Positions 7,549 to 16,068 of a DNA stretch of 64,000 nt are shown here, one piece after another (positions within the stretch are counted from its first letter, which is position 1; each line of letters begins with the position of its first letter). Location: the NCBI RefSeq assembly GCF_039535475.1, contig NZ_BAAAXG010000026.1, forward strand, positions 1,922,001-1,986,000, given 5' to 3'. The position numbers were made by a program, and so were the translations under genes. The DNA is from Streptomyces showdoensis (GTDB taxonomy: Bacteria; Actinomycetota; Actinomycetes; Streptomycetales; Streptomycetaceae). The notes beneath the pieces are model-generated. The model was not told the origin of the DNA. It did not search any database and saw nothing but the letters and a program-made list of their open reading frames with translations.

Positions 7549-8604
7549 GAACCGGTCCTTCCAGTGCGGCGTCCGCAGGTCCGGGCGCACGTGGTGCAGT
7601 CGGCGTCCGTCCGGCCCCAGCACCTGCGCGCCCGACTTGTGGGTCCGCAGGCTCAGCGCGGTCCCGGTGATCCGCAGCGAGGGCGCCGCCCGTTCCATCG
7701 CCGTCGTGATGTCGTGCAGCTCGCCGACCGAGCGCAGCCAGGCCCCGACGGCCAGGTTGTGGCCGCCGGTCACCGAGGTCACCAGCCGGGTCTGCCGCAG
7801 CCGCGCCATCGCCGCCGCCGTCGACGCCACCGCGAGCGAGGGCACGTCCGCTCTGATCAGCGCCCACACCGGCCGCCCCGAGAAGCGCGGCGCCGGGACG
7901 CAGTGGTGGATCAGTGTCTCGCCGCCGATCAGGGCCTCCAGCCGGCGCCGTACGGTCGACTCGCTCGCCCCGCAGGTCCGCGCCAGCTCCGCCGCGCTGC
8001 GCCGGGCGTCCCCGGCCAGCTCCAGGACCAGGGCCTCGTCGAGCTCGGTGAGCTGCTGCGTACGCCGCCGCGACACCGCGGGCCTGCCCTGCACGGGTAC
8101 CGGGGCGCCGGTCAGCTGCCGGGCCTGGCGCGGGGTCAGCTGGTCGAGCTGCCACAGGTTCCGCGCGCTGTGCACCCCGGTGACCACCTGGGTCCGCGAG
8201 CGGGTCACCCCGGGCAGCCGCTGCACCCGCAGCGACAGATAGGCGTCCAGGGCCTCCAGGTCGGGGCAGAGCACGAGCAGCACCAGGTCGGTGTCCCCGG
8301 TCACCTCGTGCACGCCCAGGGTGTACGGGTCGCCGGTCAGCTCGATCGCGGTCTCCTCGGAGCGGCCGGCCGCGCAGTCCACCTCCACCCAGGCGTACAG
8401 CGGTGCCCGGGGGCCGTGATGGCGCACCAGGAAGCCGGCCCACGCGTAACCGCCCGTCGTCAGGTGCTCCCAGCGGCGCGCGAGGGTGTCGGGGCCGGCT
8501 CCGAGAACGGCCGAAAGCTGTGTCCAGCTTGCCCGTGGGACGAGTTGCAATGCGTGGATCAGCGCCAGATCCGGCTCTCCCAGGACGGATTCCCCGGATG
8601 GCAT
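7543..8604 (-). CDS. Lrp/AsnC-family regulator with two domain sets
   Basis: The 353-residue protein is about twice the usual Lrp length. An N-terminal helix-turn-helix (LALIHALQLVPRASWTQLSAVL to WEHLTTGGY) is followed by a ligand-binding AsnC-type half with VTGDTDLVLLVLCPD. A second helix-turn-helix follows (LDEALVLELAGDARRSAAEL to STVRRRLEAL), then a second sensor half with SVTGGHNLAVGAWLRS. Such proteins sense amino acids or related metabolites and regulate neighbouring or dispersed genes. The ATG at 8604 has a good AGGAG six nt upstream. It is divergent from the large regulator at 8764, so the 159-nt gap is a likely control region for both. Confidence 0.88.
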   Translation of the reverse strand: MPSGESVLGEPDLALIHALQLVPRASWTQLSAVLGAGPDTLARRWEHLTTGGYAWAGFLVRHHGPRAPLYAWVEVDCAAGRSEETAIELTGDPYTLGVHEVTGDTDLVLLVLCPDLEALDAYLSLRVQRLPGVTRSRTQVVTGVHSARNLWQLDQLTPRQARQLTGAPVPVQGRPAVSRRRTQQLTELDEALVLELAGDARRSAAELARTCGASESTVRRRLEALIGGETLIHHCVPAPRFSGRPVWALIRADVPSLAVASTAAAMARLRQTRLVTSVTGGHNLAVGAWLRSVGELHDITTAMERAAPSLRITGTALSLRTHKSGAQVLGPDGRRLHHVRPDLRTPHWKDRFV

Positions 8605-8763
8605 GCGTCTCCTTGGTCGATTTTCGACAATGGCTTGGCCGGTTTGCTCCCGCCCCCCAGGATTTTGTCCCGGGGCATATGCATTCAAGCCGCAGCCGCG
8701 ATGCCCCGTCATGAAGTCGGGCTGAAGACACCGGACACACAGCAACGGGGCGGGCAGGGGCAG

Positions 8764-10752
8764 ATGGCGGAAACGGGGCGCCCGCTGGCGGGCCGGGAAC
8801 ACGAACTGGCGGTGCTGCGGCGCCGGATTCGCGACGGGGCGCGGTTGCTGACGCTGACCGGGCCGCCGGGCCCGCTCAAGACGCGGCTCATGCGGGAGGC
8901 GCTCCGGCGCGAGGGCATCGAGGCCATGTGGGAGCCGGCCGAACTGCTCGCCCCCGAGAACCTCCCCGCGCTCGCCCGGCTGTTGCGCCGCAGGCTCGCC
9001 GCCCCCGGGGCGCCCCGGGTCCTCGTCCTGGACGGCTGGGAGCGGCTCGGGCCCAGCGGCGCGGCCCTCGTCGCGGGCCTGCTGCGCGAGGCGCCCGCCT
9101 TCTCCCCCGGCCTCACGGTGCTGGTCACGGCCCAGCGGGCGCTGCGTCTCGCGGAGGAGGCGGTCCTGCCCGTCACCCCGACCCCGACCCGCCGGGCGGA
9201 CCGTGCCTCCGGCACCCACGGCACCCACGGCACCCACGGCCCCCAAGGCCCCCAAGGCACCCGCGACGCCGCTGGGGATGCCGGGGTCGCCGGGAACGCC
9301 GCCCCGTACGCCCCCGAAGCCGCGAGGACGGCGCAAGAGGGCGAGCTCCAGGACGGAAGGCTCCAGGACGGAAGGCTCCAGAACGGCGGGCTCCAGAACG
9401 GCGGGCTCCAAGAGGGCGGGCTCCAGGACGACGGCCCGTCCGCCGCCCAACTGGCCGCAGAACGCGGCTACCTCCGGTGCGACCCGCTCGAACGCCTCCT
9501 GTGGGAACGGATGTCCGTCTTCGAGGGCTCCTTCGGCCGCGAGGCCGTCAGCGAGGTGTGCGCCTCCGGGGCACTGCCCGCCGCCGCCGTCCTGGACGTC
9601 CTGGACCGGCTCGCCCCGCTCGCCCTGCTCCCCGTGGACGACGGCGACCCCGGCGAGGACCGCTACTGGATGCCGCCGCCGATGCGCGCGGTCGGCGCCC
9701 GCCGGCTCACCGAGCGCGGCGACCGCTGGGCCGTCGTCCTCCACCACCGGAGGTGGTGCGTGAAGGTGGCCCGGCGGGCCGCCGACTGGTGGCAGGGCGG
9801 ACGGCAGCTCGACGCCCGCGCGCTCGCCCTGCTCGAACTCCCCGACCTGGCCGCCGCCATGGACCCGACCAGCGCGCCGCTCTCGCCGGCCGACGAGGCG
9901 GACTCGGCCGTGGAGATCGCGGTCTCGCTGTGGTTCCTGTGGGTGGCCTGCGGCCGGGTCACCGAGGGCCGCTCCCGGCTGCGGCACGCGCTGGCCCTGC
10001 ACCCGGGCCCCGTACCCGCCCGCGCCCTGTGGCTCGCCGCCTACCTGGAGCTGGAGTCCGGCCACCCCGAGGACGCCGACCCGCTCCTGGTGCAGTCCTG
10101 GGCCGCGGCGGTCCGGGACGGCGACGACACGTGCCTGGCCATGCTGGCCCATCTGCGCGGTGCCACCGCCCTGTACCAGGGGCGCACGGACGCGGCGGCG
10201 GCCGAGTTCCGCGACGCCCTGGAGGGGCTCGGCGAGTACCCGGACCTCGGGCCGACCCGGCAGCTGTGCTGGACCGCGCTCGCCCTGGCCCTGGTCCGCA
10301 CGGACCCGGAGGCCGCCCAGGAGGCCCTGGACCGGGCCGATGTGCACAGCTGGGCCGGGCGGGACGTCTGGGCCGACGCCTGGGCGCACTACGCGCGCGC
10401 CGAGCTCCACTACTGGGACGGGGAGCCGGGCCGTGCCATGGAGCTGGCGACCCGCGCCCTGCGGGAGCACCTGCGGACCGGCTGCGTCTCCGGGTCGGCC
10501 TGCTCGGCTGAACTCCTCGCCCAGATGCGGATCCTGCGCGGCCGTCCCACCACCGCGGCCCGCCTGCTGGGCGCGGTCGACCTGATGCGCTCCACCGTCT
10601 TCGAGGACGGCTACCGCCCCGCGCCCTTCTGCTCCCCGTCCCGCGAGCGCAGCGAGTCGGCCCTGCGCGAGCACCTCTCCGACGGCGAACTGCGCCGGGC
10701 CTACGAGGAGGGCGCGCGGCGCGGGCTGCACGAGCTCGTCGCAGAGCCTTGA
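8764..10752 (+). CDS. Large ATPase/TPR-type regulator-like protein without a visible DNA-binding domain
   Basis: The 662-residue protein starts LAGREHELAVLRRR, the usual entry to a STAND/LuxR-type ATPase. It continues with a loop LTGPPGPLKTRL, where the Walker A glycine before the lysine is replaced by leucine. A Walker B-like LVLDGWERLG follows at about residue 90. The C-terminal half is alpha-helical, with TPR-like repeats (ALYQGRTDAAAAEFRDALEGL and similar). No C-terminal LuxR helix-turn-helix is visible. Between the two halves there is a low-complexity segment with repeated GTH and LQDGR/LQNGG units. The start at 8764 follows a GGGG-rich site; an in-frame ATG at 8701 would add 21 residues. 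It may act with the divergent Lrp-like regulator. Confidence 0.72.
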   Translation: MAETGRPLAGREHELAVLRRRIRDGARLLTLTGPPGPLKTRLMREALRREGIEAMWEPAELLAPENLPALARLLRRRLAAPGAPRVLVLDGWERLGPSGAALVAGLLREAPAFSPGLTVLVTAQRALRLAEEAVLPVTPTPTRRADRASGTHGTHGTHGPQGPQGTRDAAGDAGVAGNAAPYAPEAARTAQEGELQDGRLQDGRLQNGGLQNGGLQEGGLQDDGPSAAQLAAERGYLRCDPLERLLWERMSVFEGSFGREAVSEVCASGALPAAAVLDVLDRLAPLALLPVDDGDPGEDRYWMPPPMRAVGARRLTERGDRWAVVLHHRRWCVKVARRAADWWQGGRQLDARALALLELPDLAAAMDPTSAPLSPADEADSAVEIAVSLWFLWVACGRVTEGRSRLRHALALHPGPVPARALWLAAYLELESGHPEDADPLLVQSWAAAVRDGDDTCLAMLAHLRGATALYQGRTDAAAAEFRDALEGLGEYPDLGPTRQLCWTALALALVRTDPEAAQEALDRADVHSWAGRDVWADAWAHYARAELHYWDGEPGRAMELATRALREHLRTGCVSGSACSAELLAQMRILRGRPTTAARLLGAVDLMRSTVFEDGYRPAPFCSPSRERSESALREHLSDGELRRAYEEGARRGLHELVAEP

Positions 10753-10754
10753 CC

Positions 10755-10808
10755 GTGGGCGGTGCGGACACCGCGGGCGGTGCGGACACTGCGGGCGGCG
10801 CGGCCACC
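10755..10808. repeat. Three 18-bp tandem units after a stop codon
   Basis: Units of the type GTGGGCGGTGCGGACACC begin 2 nt after the stop of the large regulator gene and repeat three times with small changes. They end about 60 nt before the YdcF start. They read through as Gly/Ala/Thr in the frame of the next gene, so a falsely long YdcF start could be annotated from here. Confidence 0.75.
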
Positions 10809-10868
10809 GTGGGCGCGTGCCCGCCGCGGGGAGGCGGGGGTGTCGGCGGCGATGTCTACGATGAGCGC

Positions 10869-11882
10869 ATGTTCGCCTATGCCGTGTGCGCCGTGTTCCT
10901 GCTGCTCTTCGGGGTGGGTGTGCTGCGCGACCGGCGCCGCTTCAGCAACGCGGTGTACCTCGGGCTCGCCGTCACGTTCTTCGGCCTCGGCCTGCTCGCC
11001 GGCCTCGACGACGCCCCGCCCGGCGTCTCCGTGACGGTGATGGTCGTCCTGCTGCTGGTCCTCGCGCTCGGCCCGCTCGTGCTGGCCGGACTGCTGTGCG
11101 CGAACGGCGTGAAGATGGTCCGCAAGGAGGGCCGCCGCCCCTCCAACCTCCTCTCGCTCCTCGCCGGCCTCGGCATCTTCGGCGTGATGGTCCTGATGGC
11201 CGTCGCGGTGATCACCCACTCGAAGCCCCTGGGTATCGTCGTCGGCACCCTGCTGATGGTCCTGGCGTACGTCTCCTTCCTCTTCCTCTGCTTCATCGGC
11301 TACGCCTTCCTGTACGGCAGGATGCGCATCCGCCGCGACGCCGACTACGTGGTCGTCCTCGGCTCGGGCCTGATCGGCGGCCGCCGCGTGCCGCCCCTGC
11401 TCGCGAGCCGGCTGGACCGGGGCCGCCAGGTGTACGAGACGCTCGCCGCGCGCCGCGAGGTGGACCGGACGCCGGTGCTCATCACCTCCGGCGGGCAGGG
11501 CCCGGACGAGGAGCTGCCGGAGTCGCACGCCATGGCGGACTACCTGGTGGAGCGGGGCTTCCCGGAGGACCGCGTGCTGCGCGAGGACCGCTCGCGCACG
11601 ACCGAGGAGAACATGCTCTTCAGCAAGACGCTGATGGAGCGGGACCGGCCGGGCTCCGAGTGCGTGATCGTCACCAACAACTTCCACGCCTTCCGGGCCG
11701 CGCTGATGGCCCGCAAGGCGGGGGTGAACGGCCAGGTGGTGGGTTCGCCGACCGCCGCGTACTTCTGGCCGAGCGCGACCATCCGCGAGTTCGCGGCGGT
11801 CTTCCTCCAGTACCGGGCGGTGAACCTGGGCATCTGCACGGCCCTGGTGCTCCTGGGCTGCCTGGCCTGGGTCGTCAGCTGA
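10869..11882 (+). CDS. YdcF/SanA-like DUF218 membrane protein
   Basis: The 337-residue protein begins at ATG 10869 with a membrane helix (FAYAVCAVFLLLFGVGVL). Three or four further helices follow up to about residue 150. The soluble DUF218 domain starts at ADYVVVLGSGLIGGRRVPPLL and contains PVLITSGGQGPDEELPES, RTTEENMLFS and CVIVTNNFHAFRAALMARKAG. A last helix is at the C-terminus. DUF218 proteins such as SanA and ElyC act in envelope integrity and polyprenyl-phosphate metabolism. The start was set at the first membrane helix because upstream in-frame codons are repeat sequence. Confidence 0.85.
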   Translation: MFAYAVCAVFLLLFGVGVLRDRRRFSNAVYLGLAVTFFGLGLLAGLDDAPPGVSVTVMVVLLLVLALGPLVLAGLLCANGVKMVRKEGRRPSNLLSLLAGLGIFGVMVLMAVAVITHSKPLGIVVGTLLMVLAYVSFLFLCFIGYAFLYGRMRIRRDADYVVVLGSGLIGGRRVPPLLASRLDRGRQVYETLAARREVDRTPVLITSGGQGPDEELPESHAMADYLVERGFPEDRVLREDRSRTTEENMLFSKTLMERDRPGSECVIVTNNFHAFRAALMARKAGVNGQVVGSPTAAYFWPSATIREFAAVFLQYRAVNLGICTALVLLGCLAWVVS

Positions 11883-11946
11883 CGATCTCCGCCCGCCCGC
11901 CCTACGCTGGAGACGAGGGGCGGCCACGCGCGGCGGAGGCGACGTC

Positions 11947-12228
11947 ATGAGAGCTCGGCACCACTTCCACATCGACTACCGGGGCCATTCGGTCAGCGCC
12001 ACCGTCCAGACCGGCCACACCCCGGTCGTCGAGGTCCTGGTGGACGGCAAGGAGACGGGCCACGCCACGACCCGGGACGACCGCCCGGTGACGCTCCACG
12101 TCGAGCTGCCGACCGACCCGCCGACCCCGGTGACCGTCCGCGCGACCCCGGGTCCGGGAGTGCCGCGCTGCCTGCTGCTGGGCCCGGAGGACCCCGAAGG
12201 CCACGTGATGGCCCCCCGCATCTACTGA
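11947..12228 (+). CDS. Small hypothetical protein, 93 residues
   Basis: This frame has a strong GGAGG eight nt before its ATG. It encodes a soluble beta-rich protein (FHIDYRGHSVSATVQ, PVVEVLVDGKETGHA, VTLHVELPTDPPTPVTVRA), suggesting an immunoglobulin-like or lipocalin-like small fold. It has no signal peptide and no known motif. It ends 5 nt before the convergent kinase gene. Function unknown. Confidence 0.72.
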   Translation: MRARHHFHIDYRGHSVSATVQTGHTPVVEVLVDGKETGHATTRDDRPVTLHVELPTDPPTPVTVRATPGPGVPRCLLLGPEDPEGHVMAPRIY

Positions 12229-12233
12229 GCGGC

Positions 12234-13298
12234 TCAGCTGACCCAGGCCATCCCGATCAGCAGGAAGACGACGAAGGCGATCGCCCCGGCGACCGCGGCG
12301 GTCCTGCGCGGCCGCCGCCGCGAGATCTTGGCCAGCGGGTTCTCGGCCGGAGGCTGCGCCCGCCGGGACCGGGGCGCGGCCACGGGGGCGGTCCGGGGCG
12401 GGGGCGGCACCGGCGCGTGATGCTGCGGCCGCTGGGGTACGGGCGGGGGCGGGGGCGGGGGCACCGCCTGCGGCAGCGGCAGCGGCTGGTCCCGCCAGGC
12501 CCCGGAGGAGAACCACTCGGCGATGGCCTGCGCCGCCGGTCGCTGCTCGGGCTGCTTGGCGAGCAGCGACAGCAGGAAGGTCTCGAACGCGGCCGGCATC
12601 GCGACGCCGACCTGCCGCGGCGGCGCCGGCGGGGTGTCGATGTGCTGGTAGAGCAGGGCCGTCGCGGTGTCCCCGCGGAACGGCGGCTGCCCGGTGAGCA
12701 GTTGGTAGAGCACGCAGCCGAGCGAGTACACGTCGGAGGCCGGCGAGGCGGGCTGCCCCAGGGCCCGCTCGGGCGCGAGGTAGAGCCCGGTGCCGACGAT
12801 CTGCCCCGTGGTGGTGAGCGCGGCCGAGGGGTCGTCCACGAAGCGGGCGATGCCGAAGTCGGCCAGCTTCACCGTCCCGTCGGCGTCCCGCAGCAGGTTC
12901 CCCGGCTTGATGTCCCGGTGCACCACGCCCTGCCGGTGGGCGGCGGCGAGCCCGGCCGCCGCGTGCGCGGCGACGGTCGCGACCTGCTCGGGCGCCAGCA
13001 CCGGAGCCTGCCCCCGGTCCCCGGCGAGGCTGTCCCCGTGGACCAGCTCCATGACGAGGTACAGCTTGCCGTCCCAGGTGCCGAAGTCGAAGACCCCGAC
13101 CACGTGCGGATGGCTCAGCCGCGCCGCGGTCTGGGCCTCCATCCGGAACCGGTCCGCCGCCGACGGGTCGTGTTCGTGACCGAGCATCAACTTCACGGCC
13201 ACGTCCCGCCCGAGGACCTCGTCGGTCGCCCGCCACACCTCGCCCATGCCGCCACGCCCGACACACATGTGGAGCCGATATCGGTCCGCGACCAGCAC
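12234..13298 (-). CDS. Membrane-anchored Ser/Thr protein kinase (Hanks/PknB type)
   Basis: This 354-residue protein reads from a GTG at 13298. The kinase domain fills residues 1-270: glycine loop VGRGGMGEVWRA, the VAIK-equivalent lysine in DVAVKLM, catalytic loop HRDIKPGNLL, DFGIARF, and the APE-equivalent LAPERA. A Pro-rich juxtamembrane segment of about 60 residues follows, then a single helix at the extreme C-terminus (AVAGAIAFVVFLLIGMAWV) with almost no extracellular part. It therefore lacks a PASTA-like sensor and must take its input from inside the cell or through partners. Nothing nearby identifies a substrate. Confidence 0.92.
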   Translation of the reverse strand: MLVADRYRLHMCVGRGGMGEVWRATDEVLGRDVAVKLMLGHEHDPSAADRFRMEAQTAARLSHPHVVGVFDFGTWDGKLYLVMELVHGDSLAGDRGQAPVLAPEQVATVAAHAAAGLAAAHRQGVVHRDIKPGNLLRDADGTVKLADFGIARFVDDPSAALTTTGQIVGTGLYLAPERALGQPASPASDVYSLGCVLYQLLTGQPPFRGDTATALLYQHIDTPPAPPRQVGVAMPAAFETFLLSLLAKQPEQRPAAQAIAEWFSSGAWRDQPLPLPQAVPPPPPPPVPQRPQHHAPVPPPPRTAPVAAPRSRRAQPPAENPLAKISRRRPRRTAAVAGAIAFVVFLLIGMAWVS

Positions 13299-13386
13299 TT
13301 GAGACCCACCCTTCTTCTCGACGCCCCATCGTAGAGCCGCCCCCTGAGGGGACCTCAGGCCGGGGACGGGCGCGGGCCCGGTGGCC

Positions 13387-13806
13387 CTACAGGGCGAGCA
13401 GCGCCCGCCCCGCGAACCGGGGGTCGCTCAACGGGCGCAGCGCGAGGCGCACGAGCGCCAGCGGGTTGTCGTCGCCGGCGACCCGGTTGGCGCTGAGCTC
13501 GTCGCAGGCCGCGCACTGGTGGATGAGCAGCCACTCGCCGTCCTCCCGCACCGACATGCCCAGCGCCTCCATGCGCCCCCGGCACGGCGAGGCCCGGTCG
13601 CCGGGTATGCGCCGGTCGACGTGGAGGCTGGCCAGGCAGGTGGGGCAGTGGTTGCGATGGGCGGTGCCGGGCGCGTCGAGGGGCACGTCGAGCCGGCAGC
13701 CGACGCACCGGAAGGCACCGCCGGTCCGCCGGAAGGCGCCGCCGGTGTGCCGGAGGACGTCCTTGTGCCGCTGCGGCCGGCCCGTCCGCTTCGTGCGCCG
13801 CGGCAT
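13387..13806 (-). CDS. RNHCP-domain zinc-ribbon protein, copy 2
   Basis: The 139-residue protein carries the RNHCP family signature: CVGC at about residue 34, RNHCPTCLASLHVD, GDRASPCRGRM, then LIHQCAACDELSANRVAGDDN. Eight cysteines in CxxC-type pairs imply two zinc sites. The family has no assigned function. It starts at the ATG at 13806, which shares one base with the stop of the gene upstream (TGATG), so translation is coupled. The two neighbours are paralogues. The N-terminal RHTGGAFRRTGGAFR shows a short internal duplication. Confidence 0.85.
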   Translation of the reverse strand: MPRRTKRTGRPQRHKDVLRHTGGAFRRTGGAFRCVGCRLDVPLDAPGTAHRNHCPTCLASLHVDRRIPGDRASPCRGRMEALGMSVREDGEWLLIHQCAACDELSANRVAGDDNPLALVRLALRPLSDPRFAGRALLAL

Positions 13807-14153
13807 CAGAGGGCCCCGAACGCTTCGAGCGGGAACGGCGGTTGCGCCAGTGGGCGGACCGCCACGCGCATCAGGACGAGCGGATTGTCGTCCGCGCGCA
13901 CGGGGTTCGAGGTGAGCTCGTCGCAGCGTACGCAGCGGTGGATCACCCGCCAGTCGCCGCCGTGCGGCACGGCGACGGCGATGGGGGACATCCGCCCCTC
14001 GCACGCCTCGCCGGCGTGCCGCGACTGCAGACAGGACGGGCAGTGGTCGCGCCGCGCCCCGTCGGGGCCGTACGCGGAGACGGTCAGACCGCACCACGCG
14101 CAGGCGGAGGTGCCGGTCGTGGGGGTGGGGGTGCTGTCGGAGGTGTGGGACAC
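13806..14153 (-). CDS. RNHCP-domain zinc-ribbon protein, copy 1
   Basis: The 115-residue protein has ACAWCGLTVS, RRDHCPSCLQSRHAG, CEGRM and VIHRCVRCDELTSNPVRADDN, matching the RNHCP pattern of its downstream neighbour motif for motif. Arg-Asp-His-Cys-Pro replaces the eponymous Arg-Asn-His-Cys-Pro. It is the first gene of a two-gene coupled unit, and the pair clearly arose by tandem duplication. No target or partner is visible. Confidence 0.85.
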   Translation of the reverse strand: MSHTSDSTPTPTTGTSACAWCGLTVSAYGPDGARRDHCPSCLQSRHAGEACEGRMSPIAVAVPHGGDWRVIHRCVRCDELTSNPVRADDNPLVLMRVAVRPLAQPPFPLEAFGAL

Positions 14154-14400
14154 CCGGTGCTCCTTGCCGAGAAGTGGTTCACGAAGGCAAGAGCAGGCCG
14201 AGCGGCTTCGGCGAAGCTCGCGTTATGCGAAGGGACGAGGCGCGCTCGGCGCGGTCCGGGACATCAAGACACCCCATTCGGGCCCGTGGGCCCTCGGCGA
14301 GAAGGGAACGACTCCCCACAAGCTAACAACGCCCGCCACGAGGAACCACCGATTTTCCGCCCCGGGGGGGCACGGCCCCGTCCCTCCCCCGGAAACCACT

Positions 14401-14436
14401 CAGGTGCCTGATCCGATTGCTCGGATCAGGCACCTG
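14401..14436. terminator. Perfect 16-bp hairpin
   Basis: CAGGTGCCTGATCCGA and its exact complement flank a TTGC loop. It lies 75 nt beyond the end of the broken secreted-protein gene (which reads leftwards) and is its likely terminator. There are no other features between 14154 and 14510 that I can name. Confidence 0.75.
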
Positions 14437-14510
14437 ACCTGGTCCTACGGCTGCGGGGTGGCGGGCGGGGCGACCCGGGCGGGGCCGGCCTCCGCCGCGC
14501 GTCGGCCGTG

Positions 14511-14906
14511 TCAGGGGGTGTGCAGCACGTCCAGGTTGGTCGTCTTCGCGCAGATCGCGAAGGCCTGGAGCGTTCCCGGGTTGTTGGGGTCGCTGTTGGT
14601 GGCGTAAGCCCACCACGTCTCCGAGCCGACCGGCCGGCTCGCCGCGAGGTTGTAGCGCTGGACGTACGAGTTCCCGGCCTTCACCTCGGCTCCGCCGCCG
14701 GTGAGGACCTGACCGGCCGGACACTTGGCCGAGGCCGCCGCGTCGCCGGCGTAGCCGTTGCCGGGCGACGCGGGAAGCGTGACGATCTGGCCGTAGACGA
14801 TGTTCATCGTCTACGAGCTGTCGGCCGTGGCGAAGCCGGCCGAGCTGACGAGCAGGGTGGCAGTCGCCGCAGCCACGAGGCCGTACTTCATCGCGCGCTT
14901 GACCAC
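14511..14906 (-). pseudogene. Secreted small protein gene interrupted by an amber codon
   Basis: A GTG at 14906, six nt after AGGAG, starts MVKRAMKYGLVAAATATLL and continues as a clear signal peptide ending near GFATADSS. The frame then meets TAG at 14811-14813. Two codons later the same frame continues as a 98-residue domain (IVYGQIVTLPASPGNG, CPAGQVLTGGG, AICAKTTNLDVLHTP) that looks like an exported protein with one disulphide. The stop lies inside a perfect 10-bp hairpin (14792-14815). Either the gene is broken, the stop is read through, or an internal ATG at 14807 makes a cytoplasmic fragment. Confidence 0.7.
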
Positions 14907-15060
14907 TGAAGTCTCCTTGATCTTCGTCGAGGGGGAGCTCTTGCGCTCACCGGGACTCGCTTCACAGATTCCGCAGTGGGTTCGATTTGCGTACGTTCGT
15001 ACCGTTGTTTCACTTGTACGTGATCAAGCCGGCGGTTCGTGTGGACGGAAACGCGAGAAA

Positions 15061-15099
15061 GCCAGAAGGCCCTCACCGAATCGGTAAGGGCCTTCTGGC
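15061..15099. terminator. Strong hairpin after tRNA-Pro
   Basis: A 13-bp stem (GCCAGAAGGCCCT with AGGGCCTTCTGGC), one mismatch, four more pairs and a three-nt loop lie just beyond the 3' end of the tRNA gene, which reads leftwards. Confidence 0.8.
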
Positions 15100-15113
15100 C
15101 TGCTACTCAGCTG

Positions 15114-15187
15114 TCGGGGTGGCGGGATTTGAACCCACGACCTCTTCGTCCCGAACGAAGCGCGCTGCCAAGCTGCGCTACACCCCG
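15114..15187 (-). tRNA. tRNA-Pro (anticodon CGG)
   Basis: Read on the - strand this 74-nt sequence folds as a cloverleaf. The acceptor CGGGGTG pairs with CACCCCG. The D arm contains AGCGCAGCTTGGCAGCGC, the anticodon arm is CTTCG-TTCGGGA-CGAAG with anticodon CGG, and the T arm has GGTTCAAATCC. The discriminator base is A and the CCA end is not encoded. It reads CCG proline codons. Confidence 0.96.
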
Positions 15188-15225
15188 ATGTCGCTGCTCT
15201 GTTCTTCACGTCGCGGCGACATCGA

Positions 15226-15912
15226 TTACTTTAGCCCACCCGCGCCCAGAGACGAAATCCGTTCCCCGCGCCCCACCAGGGACGGCCGGACGCGGTCCAC
15301 GGCGACGAGCAGCAGACCCAGCGCGTAGAAGGCCAGGCCCAGGACGACGGCGTTGAGCAGGACGCCCGCGTACCCGTGGGCGGTGACGTCGATGAAGGGG
15401 TACGTGTAGCGGGTCGGCGTGTCGGGGGAGACGAGGGCGCCCCGGACCAGGGCGAAGACCAGGTAGGCGCCGGGGGCCGCCAGCCACTGGGCGGCGTGGC
15501 GCCAGCGGAGGGCGCCGGGGCGGGTGAGGAGGAGCCAGTCGAGGGCCACGCCGATCGGGGTGACGGTGTGCAGCAGCTGGTTGGCGACGGCCCTGGCGCC
15601 GGTGAGCCGGGCGATCGCGGCGGACTCGTTGAACTCGCTCGCCGCGTTGTCCAGGACCAGGTGGAAGACGAGCCCGACCACCGCGATGCACAGCAGCACC
15701 CCGCCGGTCCACGGCGCGGGCAGCGGCGGGCGGCGCGTCCAGGCGCGGACGGCGCCCCAGCCGAGGACGACGGCGACGGCGGTGTTCGACCAGATCGTGA
15801 AGAAGCTGAAGACGACGAGGGGGTTCCCCTCGACGCACTCGATCACGATGCCGGTGACCGCGGCCAGGGCGAGCAGGCCGCGGAACAGGGCGGTGACGAC
15901 GGTGTTCGGCAT
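15226..15912 (-). CDS. Pr6Pr family membrane protein
   Basis: The 228-residue protein has six or seven predicted membrane helices (LFRGLLALAAVTGIVIECV, WTGGVLLCIAVVGLVFHLVL, AAPGAYLVFALVRGALV and others). It carries the FFTIWSNTAVAV segment and conserved HTVTPIG and TYPFIDV motifs of the Pr6Pr family (FAR-17a/AIG1-like). Function is not established for bacterial members. The ATG at 15912 precedes the first helix. The 5' flank is a tandem-repeat array shared with the phosphoesterase 3' flank. Confidence 0.82.
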   Translation of the reverse strand: MPNTVVTALFRGLLALAAVTGIVIECVEGNPLVVFSFFTIWSNTAVAVVLGWGAVRAWTRRPPLPAPWTGGVLLCIAVVGLVFHLVLDNAASEFNESAAIARLTGARAVANQLLHTVTPIGVALDWLLLTRPGALRWRHAAQWLAAPGAYLVFALVRGALVSPDTPTRYTYPFIDVTAHGYAGVLLNAVVLGLAFYALGLLLVAVDRVRPSLVGRGERISSLGAGGLK

Positions 15913-15930
15913 GGACGCCACCGTATGCGC

Positions 15931-16061
15931 CGTACGGCGTCCGTACGGCGTCCGTACGGCGTCAGGCGGACCGTGCCGGGCGGACCGCGTCACACGGACC
16001 GCGTCGGGCGGAGCGCGTCGGCCGGACCGCGTCGGCCGGACCGCGTCGGGCGTACGGGACC
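15931..16061. repeat. Tandem arrays of 11-bp and 14-bp units
   Basis: Three exact 11-bp units CGTACGGCGTC occupy 15931-15963. Six or seven degenerate 14-bp units of the type GGCCGGACCGCGTC follow to about 16061. The array ends 8 nt from the stop codon of the phosphoesterase gene (16069-16071), and the sequence around the stop resembles a decayed unit. It fills the whole gap between that gene and the Pr6Pr gene. Confidence 0.85.
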
Positions 16062-16068
16062 GGCCGGA

